Assembly (NCBI GenBank): GCA_937890135.1
Contig: CALBYC010000165.1
Coordinates: 1-5,370 of the forward strand
From: an uncultured Parabacteroides sp.
GTDB lineage: Bacteria > Bacteroidota > Bacteroidia > Bacteroidales > Tannerellaceae
Length of the DNA stretch: 5,370 nt
Direction of reading: 5' to 3'
This document shows positions 1 to 5,370 of the stretch, in pieces (position 1 is the stretch's first letter; every line of letters starts with the position of its first letter). Below the pieces are notes generated by a model that was given only the letters and a program-made list of their open reading frames with translations, searched no databases and had not been told where the DNA came from. Both the position numbers and the translations under genes were made by a program.

Positions 1-277
1 CCCCTTCTAAAACTTGAGCTCGGCACTGACCACATTTACCGCCACCGCCGCACGCTGATGACAGGAACACACCGCCAGACTGAAGAGCACTCAGCAATGT
101 TCCACCTATGGGAGTTTCTATTTCTTTCTCTCCTCCATTAACCGTCAATTTGACATTTCCTGACGGAACCAATTTTGCTTTAGCGTACAACAACGCACCC
201 ACCAATATCATTGTCACCAGAAGAAAGACAACGGCACTGGCTATGATTGTAAGTCCGCCCGACATTAATAAAGTCAT
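1..277 (-). CDS. nqrF: Na+-NQR subunit F, N-terminal part (3' end outside window)
   Basis: NADH-oxidising subunit of the sodium-pumping NADH:quinone oxidoreductase. It passes electrons from NADH through FAD and a 2Fe-2S cluster into the membrane subunits. Only the first 92 codons are present. Translation from the ATG at 277 gives a single membrane anchor at about residues 8-31, then a ferredoxin-like domain with the cluster motif CGGGGKCGQC (Cys76, Cys82, Cys85). The fourth cysteine and the FAD/NADH-binding reductase domain, which make up most of the roughly 400-residue family length, lie beyond the left edge. A second in-frame ATG at 265 would remove four residues; I chose 277 because it keeps the full N-terminus and leaves a 29-base gap after nqrE, in line with the other junctions. 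It is the last nqr gene in the usual A-F order. The identification is firm; the exact start is less so. Confidence 0.95.
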   Translation of the reverse strand, partial: MTLLMSGGLTIIASAVVFLLVTMILVGALLYAKAKLVPSGNVKLTVNGGEKEIETPIGGTLLSALQSGGVFLSSACGGGGKCGQCRAQVLEG

Positions 278-306
278 ATCTTTACTTAAATCTTTATGCG
301 TTAATA

Positions 307-924
307 TTAAATCTTCAAACCTGAAAAACACATGAATGCCATGCCCATCAAGCCTGTGATGATAAATGTGATGCCTAATCCTTTCAATGGCTTAGGAACA
401 TCTGAATAGGCCAATTTTTCACGGACGGCAGCCATGCCTACGATAGCCAACATCCATCCTATGCCGGAACCCAATCCATAGACAGTTGCTACACCTACAT
501 TAGCAAAAGCTTTCTGTTGCATGAACAGAGAACCACCCAATATAGCACAGTTTACAGCAATCAAAGGCAGGAAAATGCCTAACGAGGAGTAAAGCGCGGG
601 GGCAAACTTCTCAACAACCATTTCCACTAATTGAGTAAAAGAAGCAATGATGGCAATGAACAGGATAAAGGCAAGGAAGCTCAAATTGACATCCTTAAAC
701 TCTGCGCCCAGCCAAGAAAGGGCTCCTTCCTTCAAGACATAATTCTCAAGCATATAGTTGATTGGCAATGTACATACCAAAACGAATGTCACAGCCAAAC
801 CCAATCCCATAGCAGTCTTCACATTCTTTGAAACAGCCAGGAAGGAACACATACCTAAATAATATGCGAACACCATGTTGTCAACAAAGATTGAGCGGAC
901 AAACGTACTTAATATTTCTTCCAT
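307..924 (-). CDS. nqrE: Na+-NQR subunit E
   Basis: Integral membrane subunit of Na+-NQR that, with NqrD, holds the intramembrane iron centre carrying electrons from the NqrF 2Fe-2S cluster towards the NqrC FMN. The protein has 205 residues, close to Vibrio NqrE (about 198). Hydrophobic segments lie at roughly 11-31, 36-57, 80-103, 117-135, 150-167 and 182-201, fitting the six-helix NqrDE/RnfAE fold with its inverted halves. The family cysteines are visible: Cys26 in the LGMCSFLAVSK motif and Cys126 in the AVNCAILGG motif, matching the Vibrio cholerae iron ligands Cys26 and Cys120. The ATG at 924 gives the standard MEEILSTFVRSIFVDN N-terminus. It starts 26 bases after nqrD ends and is followed 29 bases later by nqrF. 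RnfA/RnfE are related, but the NqrA and NqrF neighbours settle it as NQR. Confidence 0.97.
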   Translation of the reverse strand: MEEILSTFVRSIFVDNMVFAYYLGMCSFLAVSKNVKTAMGLGLAVTFVLVCTLPINYMLENYVLKEGALSWLGAEFKDVNLSFLAFILFIAIIASFTQLVEMVVEKFAPALYSSLGIFLPLIAVNCAILGGSLFMQQKAFANVGVATVYGLGSGIGWMLAIVGMAAVREKLAYSDVPKPLKGLGITFIITGLMGMAFMCFSGLKI

Positions 925-950
925 TCTTTTCTAATTTATGATGGTTATCA

Positions 951-1580
951 TTAGTTTTCTTGAAGTTCCTTGTTCCGAGAACGATGAACCCAAATAATCA
1001 CTGCGATGACAATTAATGCCATTGGAGGCAAAATCATCAAACCGTTATTTACATAACCCCAGTCATAGAACACTTGCGGGATAACTTGTACCCCAAACAA
1101 GGTCCCCGATCCCAACAGTTCACGGAAGAAACCGACTATCACAAGGATTATAGCATAACCTAAACCGTTACCAACACCGTCCAGGAATGATTCCCATGGA
1201 CCATTGCCCAGTGCAAAGGCTTCCAAACGACCCATCAATATACAGTTGGTAATAATCAAGCCAACGAACACGGATAATTGTTTGTTTACATCGTAAGCAT
1301 AAGCCTTCAATACTTCACTTGCGATAGTAACCAAAGCTGCAACCACAACCAACTGCACGATGATACGGATACGGTTAGGAATCGTGTTGCGTAGCAAAGA
1401 TATAATCACATTTGAAAAAGCTACGACGGCTGTTACGGAAATGCCCATAACCAAAGCTGGCTCCAACTTTGAAGTCACGCCCAACGCCGAACATATGCCA
1501 AGCATCTGGACGATGACCGGGTTGTTGATGCTTAATGGGCCAACTAATACTTCTTTATTTTTCTTTGATAATAATCCCAT
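951..1580 (-). CDS. nqrD: Na+-NQR subunit D
   Basis: Membrane subunit paired with NqrE. The two related proteins sit in opposite orientations and share the iron site between the NqrF 2Fe-2S cluster and the NqrC FMN. The protein has 209 residues, the family's usual size (about 210 in Vibrio). Hydrophobic segments at roughly 21-37, 42-63, 72-94, 103-121, 133-155 and 177-200 fit six helices. The conserved cysteines are Cys30 in LGICSALGVTSK and Cys113 in TNCILMGRLEAFA, equivalent to V. cholerae Cys29 and Cys112. The short positive N-terminus (MGLLSKKNKE) and the GPLSINNPV segment are typical of NqrD. Its ATG follows the nqrC stop after only four bases, so the two are probably translationally coupled. 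Stop is TAA. Confidence 0.97.
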   Translation of the reverse strand: MGLLSKKNKEVLVGPLSINNPVIVQMLGICSALGVTSKLEPALVMGISVTAVVAFSNVIISLLRNTIPNRIRIIVQLVVVAALVTIASEVLKAYAYDVNKQLSVFVGLIITNCILMGRLEAFALGNGPWESFLDGVGNGLGYAIILVIVGFFRELLGSGTLFGVQVIPQVFYDWGYVNNGLMILPPMALIVIAVIIWVHRSRNKELQEN

Positions 1581-1584
1581 TTTA

Positions 1585-2253
1585 TTACTGCTTTGAAGTT
1601 AAAAATTTCTCATAACTCTTCAAACTGTCATAAAGCATTTTGCTGACACCTTGGCTAGTTATCGTGCCGCCCGAGATACCATCGACATAATCTTGCCCTT
1701 CTGCAGATTTGCCTTTCTTTACCACAGCGATTGATTTGAACACTCCTCCTTTGAACAACTGCTTGCTTGCAAACTGTCGGCTGAACTCCGGCTTGGTTAT
1801 TTCTGCACCCAGCCCAGGGGTCTCGCCTTGATGGCTAAAGTCAGTACCAAATACGGTATTCTTGTCGTCATTCACTGAAATGTATCCCCAAATCGGCCCC
1901 CAAAGTCCTGCACCATGCAATGACATGATGTATTTGGTCTGACCGTCAACGTTCGCCACGAAAACGGGGTAACCCTCTTTGATGCCTTCAAAAGCGTCTT
2001 TTGCATCACCTACTTTGTTCCCATTCCCATCAATCAGATAAGCATCTTTGATAAGCTCATTATATTTAGCTTCTGCCTGATTTGCCGGAACTTTCACATT
2101 TATAGATCGTAAAATTTGCTGACGTTTATCATTGTCCTCATTCTGCTTTTGAGCACTTTTCAACGATTGTGAAGTAAATGCCAAAACTACAGCAACCAAA
2201 ATAACCATTACGGCTGCATAAATAATCGTATAACTATTACTATCTCTATTCAT
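1585..2253 (-). CDS. nqrC: Na+-NQR subunit C, covalent FMN carrier
   Basis: Subunit with one membrane anchor and a large extracytoplasmic FMN-binding domain. It carries an FMN linked by phosphoester to a threonine and relays electrons from the NqrD/E iron site to NqrB. The protein has 222 residues, shorter than Vibrio NqrC (about 257). The anchor spans about residues 9-29. Family motifs are GLWGPIWGYISV (117-128), HQGETPGLGAEI (141-152) and the flavinylation site D191-GIS-G-G-T197, so Thr197 is the predicted FMN attachment site. The usual site reads SGAT; here it is SGGT. Attachment needs the flavin transferase ApbE, which is not encoded in this window. The ATG at 2253 is 19 bases after the nqrB stop. 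RnfG shares the fold, but position and flanking genes identify NqrC. Confidence 0.96.
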   Translation of the reverse strand: MNRDSNSYTIIYAAVMVILVAVVLAFTSQSLKSAQKQNEDNDKRQQILRSINVKVPANQAEAKYNELIKDAYLIDGNGNKVGDAKDAFEGIKEGYPVFVANVDGQTKYIMSLHGAGLWGPIWGYISVNDDKNTVFGTDFSHQGETPGLGAEITKPEFSRQFASKQLFKGGVFKSIAVVKKGKSAEGQDYVDGISGGTITSQGVSKMLYDSLKSYEKFLTSKQ

Positions 2254-2272
2254 AATTCTATGCTTTATTCAG

Positions 2273-3478
2273 TTATTTGATTGCTCTCTTCAGACGGCGG
2301 GTAACGTTCGCTTCAACTACGTAGTAGTCAATCAGCGGGGCAAATACGTTCATTAGTAAGATAGCGAGCATCATTCCTTCCGGATAGCCAGGGTTCAATG
2401 CACGGATAATAATAGCCATGGCTCCTACTAAGAAACCATAAATATATTTGCCGGTTTCTGTACGGGCTGAAGTAACCGGGTCTGTTGCCATAAACACTGC
2501 CCCAAATGCAAATCCTCCTAAGAACAAATGGTCAGCGGGAGATACGGTCATGACCACCGTAGTTCCTATCATGTTGAAAATAGCGGCAACCACTGCTCCA
2601 CCTACAAACACGGAGCCCATTGTTTTCCAGCTTGCTATGCCTGTGAACAACAAGATGGCAGCACCTATAAGGATGGCGATTACCGAAGTTTCACCTATAG
2701 ATCCAGGAATCAATCCGACAAAGTAGTCCATTGTCGAAATGACCTTTCCTGTCACGTCCGTAACATGGAAGTTCCCTATCAACTCTTTACCGGCAACAGC
2801 GATTTGTCCTAACGGGGTTGCACCCGTAAAGCCATCCACCACGCCGTCCGCGGCACCAATGCCAAAAGTATCCGAAGTACGGACAAAGACCTGGTCTCCA
2901 GACATTGCGGCCGGATAGGCAAAAAACAAGAATGCACGTGTCACCAACGCCACATTGAATATGTTGTAACCTGTCCCACCAAACACTTCTTTGGCAAATA
3001 TGACAGCAAATGCTGTGGCCACGGCAATCATCCACAACGGGGTGTCCACTGGCACAATCATCGGAATCAGCATGCCCGAGACCAGGAATCCTTCCTGGAT
3101 TTCCTCCTTCTTATACTGAGCCACGGTGAACTCTATGCCTAAACCGACAACGTATGATACGATAATCTTAGGCAATACGGCCAAAAAACCAAAAATAAAT
3201 GTCATCCAGAATCCCGGATTTATACCTACTGCCAAGTTATGCTGATAACCGACATTGTACATGCCAAAAAGTAAAGCAGGCAACAAAGCGATGATAACCA
3301 CTGTCATGGTTCGCTTCGAATCAATGCTGTCGTGAATATGCACGCCTGATTTTGAGGTTGTGTTCGGAACAAACAAAAATGTTTCGAATCCTTCGAAAAC
3401 AGAACGGAACATTGCCAGCTTCCCACCTTCCTCGAAGTTTGGTTTAATCTTGTCGAGATAATTCCTTAACGCTTTCAA
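2273..3478 (-). CDS. nqrB: Na+-NQR subunit B, covalent FMN and riboflavin subunit (TTG start)
   Basis: Largest membrane subunit. It holds a covalent FMN and a non-covalent riboflavin, and is central to quinone reduction and Na+ translocation. The protein has 401 residues (about 415 in Vibrio) with around ten hydrophobic segments, including about 57-78, 90-113, 147-163, 266-281, 288-308, 346-361 and 367-387. The flavinylation motif DGFTGAT ends at Thr221, matching V. cholerae Thr236 (SGAT there). Other family blocks are KEVFGGTGYNIFNVALVTRA (163-182), AFGAVFMATDPVTS (324-337) and NPGYPEGMMLAILLMN (362-377). The first codon is TTG. An in-frame stop lies five codons upstream with no ATG or GTG between, and the next methionine (residue 23) would delete the conserved LRNYLDKIKPNFEEGGK segment that aligns with Vibrio NqrB. 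It starts 21 bases after the nqrA stop. Confidence 0.96.
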   Translation of the reverse strand: MKALRNYLDKIKPNFEEGGKLAMFRSVFEGFETFLFVPNTTSKSGVHIHDSIDSKRTMTVVIIALLPALLFGMYNVGYQHNLAVGINPGFWMTFIFGFLAVLPKIIVSYVVGLGIEFTVAQYKKEEIQEGFLVSGMLIPMIVPVDTPLWMIAVATAFAVIFAKEVFGGTGYNIFNVALVTRAFLFFAYPAAMSGDQVFVRTSDTFGIGAADGVVDGFTGATPLGQIAVAGKELIGNFHVTDVTGKVISTMDYFVGLIPGSIGETSVIAILIGAAILLFTGIASWKTMGSVFVGGAVVAAIFNMIGTTVVMTVSPADHLFLGGFAFGAVFMATDPVTSARTETGKYIYGFLVGAMAIIIRALNPGYPEGMMLAILLMNVFAPLIDYYVVEANVTRRLKRAIK

Positions 3479-3499
3479 TGTTTTATGATTTTAATGTTA

Positions 3500-4846
3500 T
3501 TAATTCATTTCCTTGTACAACAAATTCAAACCGTTACGAACAATCTGCTGTATCTCAATTTTAGAGGTATCCACGAACTCACAAAGGGCGAAATCCTCAG
3601 GAGCCACTTCATAGATTCCCAAATTCTCCATCTTATCGATATCAAATGTGATGATTGCCTTCAACAGATATTCGGGCATTATGTCGAACGGGAATACTTT
3701 GTCGTATTCGTGGGACATAATCATAGCACGCTTTCCGCCTTTGATTCGAGCATCTATTACGTACTCCTTGTTTCGTCCAATCAGCCAAGTTAAATAAGAA
3801 TGGCTTGTGCTATATTTGTTGAATCCTATGGTAGCCCAGCCTAAAAATTCGTTCACTTCGTCACCTTCAGGAATCGCTGTAATTTGGCAATCGTATGCGC
3901 CTAAGTAATTCTCCATCGATACCTTCGTTCCTGTCAAAACATTGCCGCTGATAATGCGAACGTGCTCGCCGTTCTTTATCCTGCCTCCGACAAGGCTTTC
4001 TATGGTACAACCTGCAAGGGCTTTCACGTAACCTTGTTCTGTCGTTTCCGAACCTGTGACAGCGACCAACCGGGTGAAATCCGCAACTCCCTTGTTAAAA
4101 AGGCGTCCCATCAAAATCACGTCAGTCGCATTGACGGTCCATACCACCTCTCCCTTGTTTACGGGTTTGATATGATTGATCTGCACCCCGACATTGCCTG
4201 CCGGATGAGGGCCGGCAAATTCAACTGTTTCAACATTGTTGATTTTTACTGAAGTGCCTTTTTTTACTCCCACGTAGACTTTTCCTTTGGTCAATTTTGC
4301 CAATGCATCCAGACCCGACTGCAAATCGGCTTCATTCCCTTTTACCAAGAAATCGAAGTCGGGGGCTAACGGGGCAGAATTGAATGCAGTAACAAAAATG
4401 TCACGGGGAGAATCACTCGGAGAAGCAACGATGTCATACGGACGCTGCTTGATAAAAGGCCACATTCCGGCGTTCAACAATTCTGTTTTCACCTCTTCGG
4501 CATTCAGAGATGAAACATTTTTTTTGCCGAAATCCTCGTATTCGATTTGCGCATCCGGTGTGACAACAATGCTCAACACCTTGCGTTTTTCTCCACGATT
4601 AACGGCAACGACTTCACCGCTGACGGGTGAAACGAACTTGATTTCAGGACGGTTCTTGTCTATCATCAAAGTAGAACCTGCTTTGACCTTATCTCCTTGG
4701 TGCACAACCACCTTGGGAACAATGCCTGTGTAATAATCCGGTACAATTGCATAAGTCGCGCTTTTACCGGCATTTAGCATTGTTTCGGGGGCTTTACCTT
4801 TCAGATTAATGTCTAAACCCTTTTTAATCGTAATCACATTTGCCAT
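3500..4846 (-). CDS. nqrA: Na+-NQR subunit A
   Basis: Peripheral cytoplasmic subunit of Na+-NQR, the first gene of the operon. It has no membrane segment and docks on NqrB; quinone or inhibitor binding has been assigned to it in Vibrio. From the ATG at 4846 it has 448 residues (446 in V. cholerae). The N-terminus MANVITIKKGLDINLKGKAP is the family signature. A barrel-sandwich (lipoyl-like) region covers about 35-95, including FVSPVSGEVVAVNRGEKRK, and the conserved GPHPAGNVGVQIN block is at 212-224. The frame stays open to a TTG at 4882, but I prefer 4846: the extra 12 residues fall outside the family N-terminus, and that TTG overlaps the predicted -7 promoter box, so it would not be transcribed. 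No clear Shine-Dalgarno sequence precedes the ATG, which is usual in Bacteroidota. Stop TAA is followed by a second TAA. Confidence 0.97.
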   Translation of the reverse strand: MANVITIKKGLDINLKGKAPETMLNAGKSATYAIVPDYYTGIVPKVVVHQGDKVKAGSTLMIDKNRPEIKFVSPVSGEVVAVNRGEKRKVLSIVVTPDAQIEYEDFGKKNVSSLNAEEVKTELLNAGMWPFIKQRPYDIVASPSDSPRDIFVTAFNSAPLAPDFDFLVKGNEADLQSGLDALAKLTKGKVYVGVKKGTSVKINNVETVEFAGPHPAGNVGVQINHIKPVNKGEVVWTVNATDVILMGRLFNKGVADFTRLVAVTGSETTEQGYVKALAGCTIESLVGGRIKNGEHVRIISGNVLTGTKVSMENYLGAYDCQITAIPEGDEVNEFLGWATIGFNKYSTSHSYLTWLIGRNKEYVIDARIKGGKRAMIMSHEYDKVFPFDIMPEYLLKAIITFDIDKMENLGIYEVAPEDFALCEFVDTSKIEIQQIVRNGLNLLYKEMN

Positions 4847-4879
4847 GATATAACTAAAATTGTTTAATGTAATTTTCTG

Positions 4880-4887
4880 CAAAAATA
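4880..4887 (-). promoter_or_regulatory. candidate nqr operon -7 promoter box (TAnnTTTG)
   Basis: Minus-strand TATTTTTG matches the Bacteroides -7 consensus TAnnTTTG at every fixed position. It would place the transcription start near 4875 and give nqrA a leader of about 30 bases. No good TTTG -33 element lies at the expected distance upstream (about 4906-4911 reads as A/G-rich sequence). The region is A/T-rich, so chance matches are possible. Its position just ahead of the first nqr gene supports it. Consensus is known; use here is inferred. Confidence 0.5.
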
Positions 4888-4905
4888 AGAATTTTCCAAG
4901 TTCTT
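4887..4905 (-). promoter_or_regulatory. imperfect dyad overlapping the nqrA promoter spacer
   Basis: The minus strand reads AAGAACTTGGAAAATTCTT, an imperfect inverted repeat in which seven of nine base pairs match around a central G (AAGAA against TTCTT, plus an inner TT against AA). It ends on the first base of the candidate -7 box, where a repressor or activator could act. No known regulator motif is recognised, and such dyads arise readily in A/T-rich DNA, so this is only a candidate operator. Confidence 0.2.
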
Positions 4906-4992
4906 CAGCTGTTTCTGCTTAATTAATTGCTGAAAAAAATCTTTAATCATGCCGGTTTTCCTTCAACCATACCAATTCGTTAGGTTCATATC

Positions 4993-5011
4993 ATTTCGGG
5001 AGACCCGAAAT
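4993..5011 (-). terminator. stem-loop directly after the lipoprotein stop
   Basis: A perfect 8-bp inverted repeat, ATTTCGGG and CCCGAAAT, surrounds a three-base loop (minus strand TCT). It begins one base after the TGA stop of the lipoprotein gene. In RNA a further U-G pair could extend it to nine. Four G-C pairs close the tight loop. No U-run follows on the minus strand (the next bases are GATATGAACC), so it is not a standard intrinsic terminator. It may be a weak terminator, a 3'-end stabilising hairpin or a factor-assisted stop. It is the natural boundary between this gene and the nqr operon. Confidence 0.5.
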
Positions 5012-5012
5012 A

Positions 5013-5370
5013 TCAGAATCTCCTGAAATAATATTTTTTCCCTTCGCTGGACAGAATTAGAGCATTGCGATTTTTCTTTTCTACTATGAAGTCTCTCACG
5101 GAGGTGTTCCAATCGGTATATGGAAGGATGTTTTCCGAGAAGAGCCTTAATACCAATTTGTCCTTCTCGTAAGTATTAAATCCATCCGAGGTTCGATATG
5201 AGCGGGTCGATTGATCATAAATCTGATATTGGAACAATGAGGTCTGGAAATTATACCATACAGTATCTACTTGGCTTATCCCACTTTCTGATTCAATGCG
5301 TTCCAATTGCCATTTTCCCTCCATATCTGTCGTATAGGAATCACAAGAAGTCAGTAAGAAGCCAACAAGG
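5013..5370 (-). CDS. small lipocalin-like lipoprotein, 5' end outside window
   Basis: The frame stays open to the right edge, so the methionine at 5324 is internal and the true start is missing. The 118 visible residues begin with the end of a signal peptide, LVGFLLTSC, in which LTSC is a good lipobox. Signal peptidase II should cleave before that cysteine (codon 5345-5343) and leave a lipid-anchored envelope protein. The mature part is about 110 residues, opens with a polar stretch (DSYTTDMEGKWQL) and alternates short hydrophobic and polar runs, as in a small beta-barrel. The GKWQLERIE opening and the C-terminal YYFRRF strand resemble the short lipocalin-like lipoproteins common in Bacteroidales; I make that family link from memory of the pattern. 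No catalytic motif is visible and the function is unknown. It is co-oriented with nqrA, but the hairpin and the candidate promoter suggest a separate unit. Confidence 0.8.
   Translation of the reverse strand, partial: LVGFLLTSCDSYTTDMEGKWQLERIESESGISQVDTVWYNFQTSLFQYQIYDQSTRSYRTSDGFNTYEKDKLVLRLFSENILPYTDWNTSVRDFIVEKKNRNALILSSEGKKYYFRRF

Larger units (their letters stand above)
4847..5012 (-). other. intergenic region upstream of nqrA
   Basis: This 166-base gap is the only long non-coding stretch in the window. It separates the lipoprotein gene from nqrA. It holds the hairpin next to the lipoprotein stop, the candidate -7 box, the imperfect dyad and a doubtful 28-codon ORF (4950-4864). It also has two short palindromes, TTAATTAA and CAGCTG, on the upstream side of the dyad. 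I see no tRNA, riboswitch or repeat family here. Confidence 0.7.

Noticed and set aside
108..335. Plus-strand frame of 75 codons
   Set aside because: It is antisense to the nqrF start and the nqrE end, which carry a membrane anchor and 2Fe-2S motif in the minus frame.
926..950. Short dyad ATGAT-AACC-ATCAT between nqrD and nqrE
   Set aside because: A five-base A/T-rich stem without a U-run is too weak to call a terminator or regulatory element.
2448..2812. Two overlapping plus-strand frames of 92 and 94 codons
   Set aside because: Both are antisense to nqrB and have low-complexity shadow composition; the minus-strand protein explains the region.
2787..3035. Minus-strand frame of 82 codons, Cys/Trp-rich
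   Set aside because: It is an out-of-frame reading of nqrB codons; the nqrB frame is intact, so there is no sign of a frameshift.
307..3478. RNF complex instead of NQR
   Set aside because: The B/C/D/E proteins resemble RnfD/G/E/A, but NqrA with its MANVITIKKGLDINLKG start and a membrane-anchored ferredoxin-type NqrF flank them, and there is no RnfB or RnfC.
4287..4733. Plus-strand open frame of 148 codons
   Set aside because: It lies wholly antisense to nqrA, whose protein matches its family along this stretch. The antisense product has no recognisable domain or leader.
4847..4882. Upstream TTG start giving nqrA 12 more residues
   Set aside because: The extra residues fall outside the family N-terminus, and the TTG overlaps the candidate -7 box, so it would lie upstream of the transcript start.

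Overview
The window is one gene cluster read entirely from the minus strand. It encodes the Na+-translocating NADH:quinone oxidoreductase (Na+-NQR), in the order nqrA-nqrB-nqrC-nqrD-nqrE-nqrF from right to left. A small lipoprotein gene in the same orientation lies upstream. nqrA to nqrE are complete. nqrF is cut by the left edge after its membrane anchor and the first three cysteines of its ferredoxin domain. The lipoprotein gene is cut by the right edge within its signal peptide.

The organism is most likely a member of Bacteroidota, probably order Bacteroidales. This rests on the Bacteroides-like NQR protein sequences, a TAnnTTTG-type -7 box ahead of nqrA, A/T-rich leaders without clear Shine-Dalgarno sequences, and a short lipocalin-like lipoprotein. 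The genus cannot be fixed from what is visible.

Layout, right to left: 5370-5013 is the lipoprotein gene, missing its first codons. 5011-4993 is a perfect 8-bp hairpin right after its stop. 4990-4847 is the nqrA upstream region, with a candidate promoter, an imperfect dyad and a doubtful 28-codon ORF. 4846-3500 is nqrA, 3478-2273 nqrB (TTG start), 2253-1585 nqrC, 1580-951 nqrD, 924-307 nqrE and 277-1 the start of nqrF. Gaps between nqr genes are only 4 to 29 bases and hold no terminator, so they should form one transcript.

Together the products form the respiratory sodium pump. NqrF takes electrons from NADH through FAD and a 2Fe-2S cluster. These pass through an iron site between NqrD and NqrE to covalent FMN on NqrC, then to covalent FMN and riboflavin in NqrB, and finally to quinone (menaquinone is expected in Bacteroidales), while Na+ is exported. 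The key cofactor residues can be seen: NqrB Thr221, NqrC Thr197, NqrD Cys30/Cys113, NqrE Cys26/Cys126 and NqrF Cys76/82/85. The operon is conserved core metabolism. I see no mobile element, RNA gene, CRISPR array or undescribed multi-gene system. The points worth a second look are small: the TTG start of nqrB, the SGGT flavinylation site of NqrC, and the nqrA upstream region.
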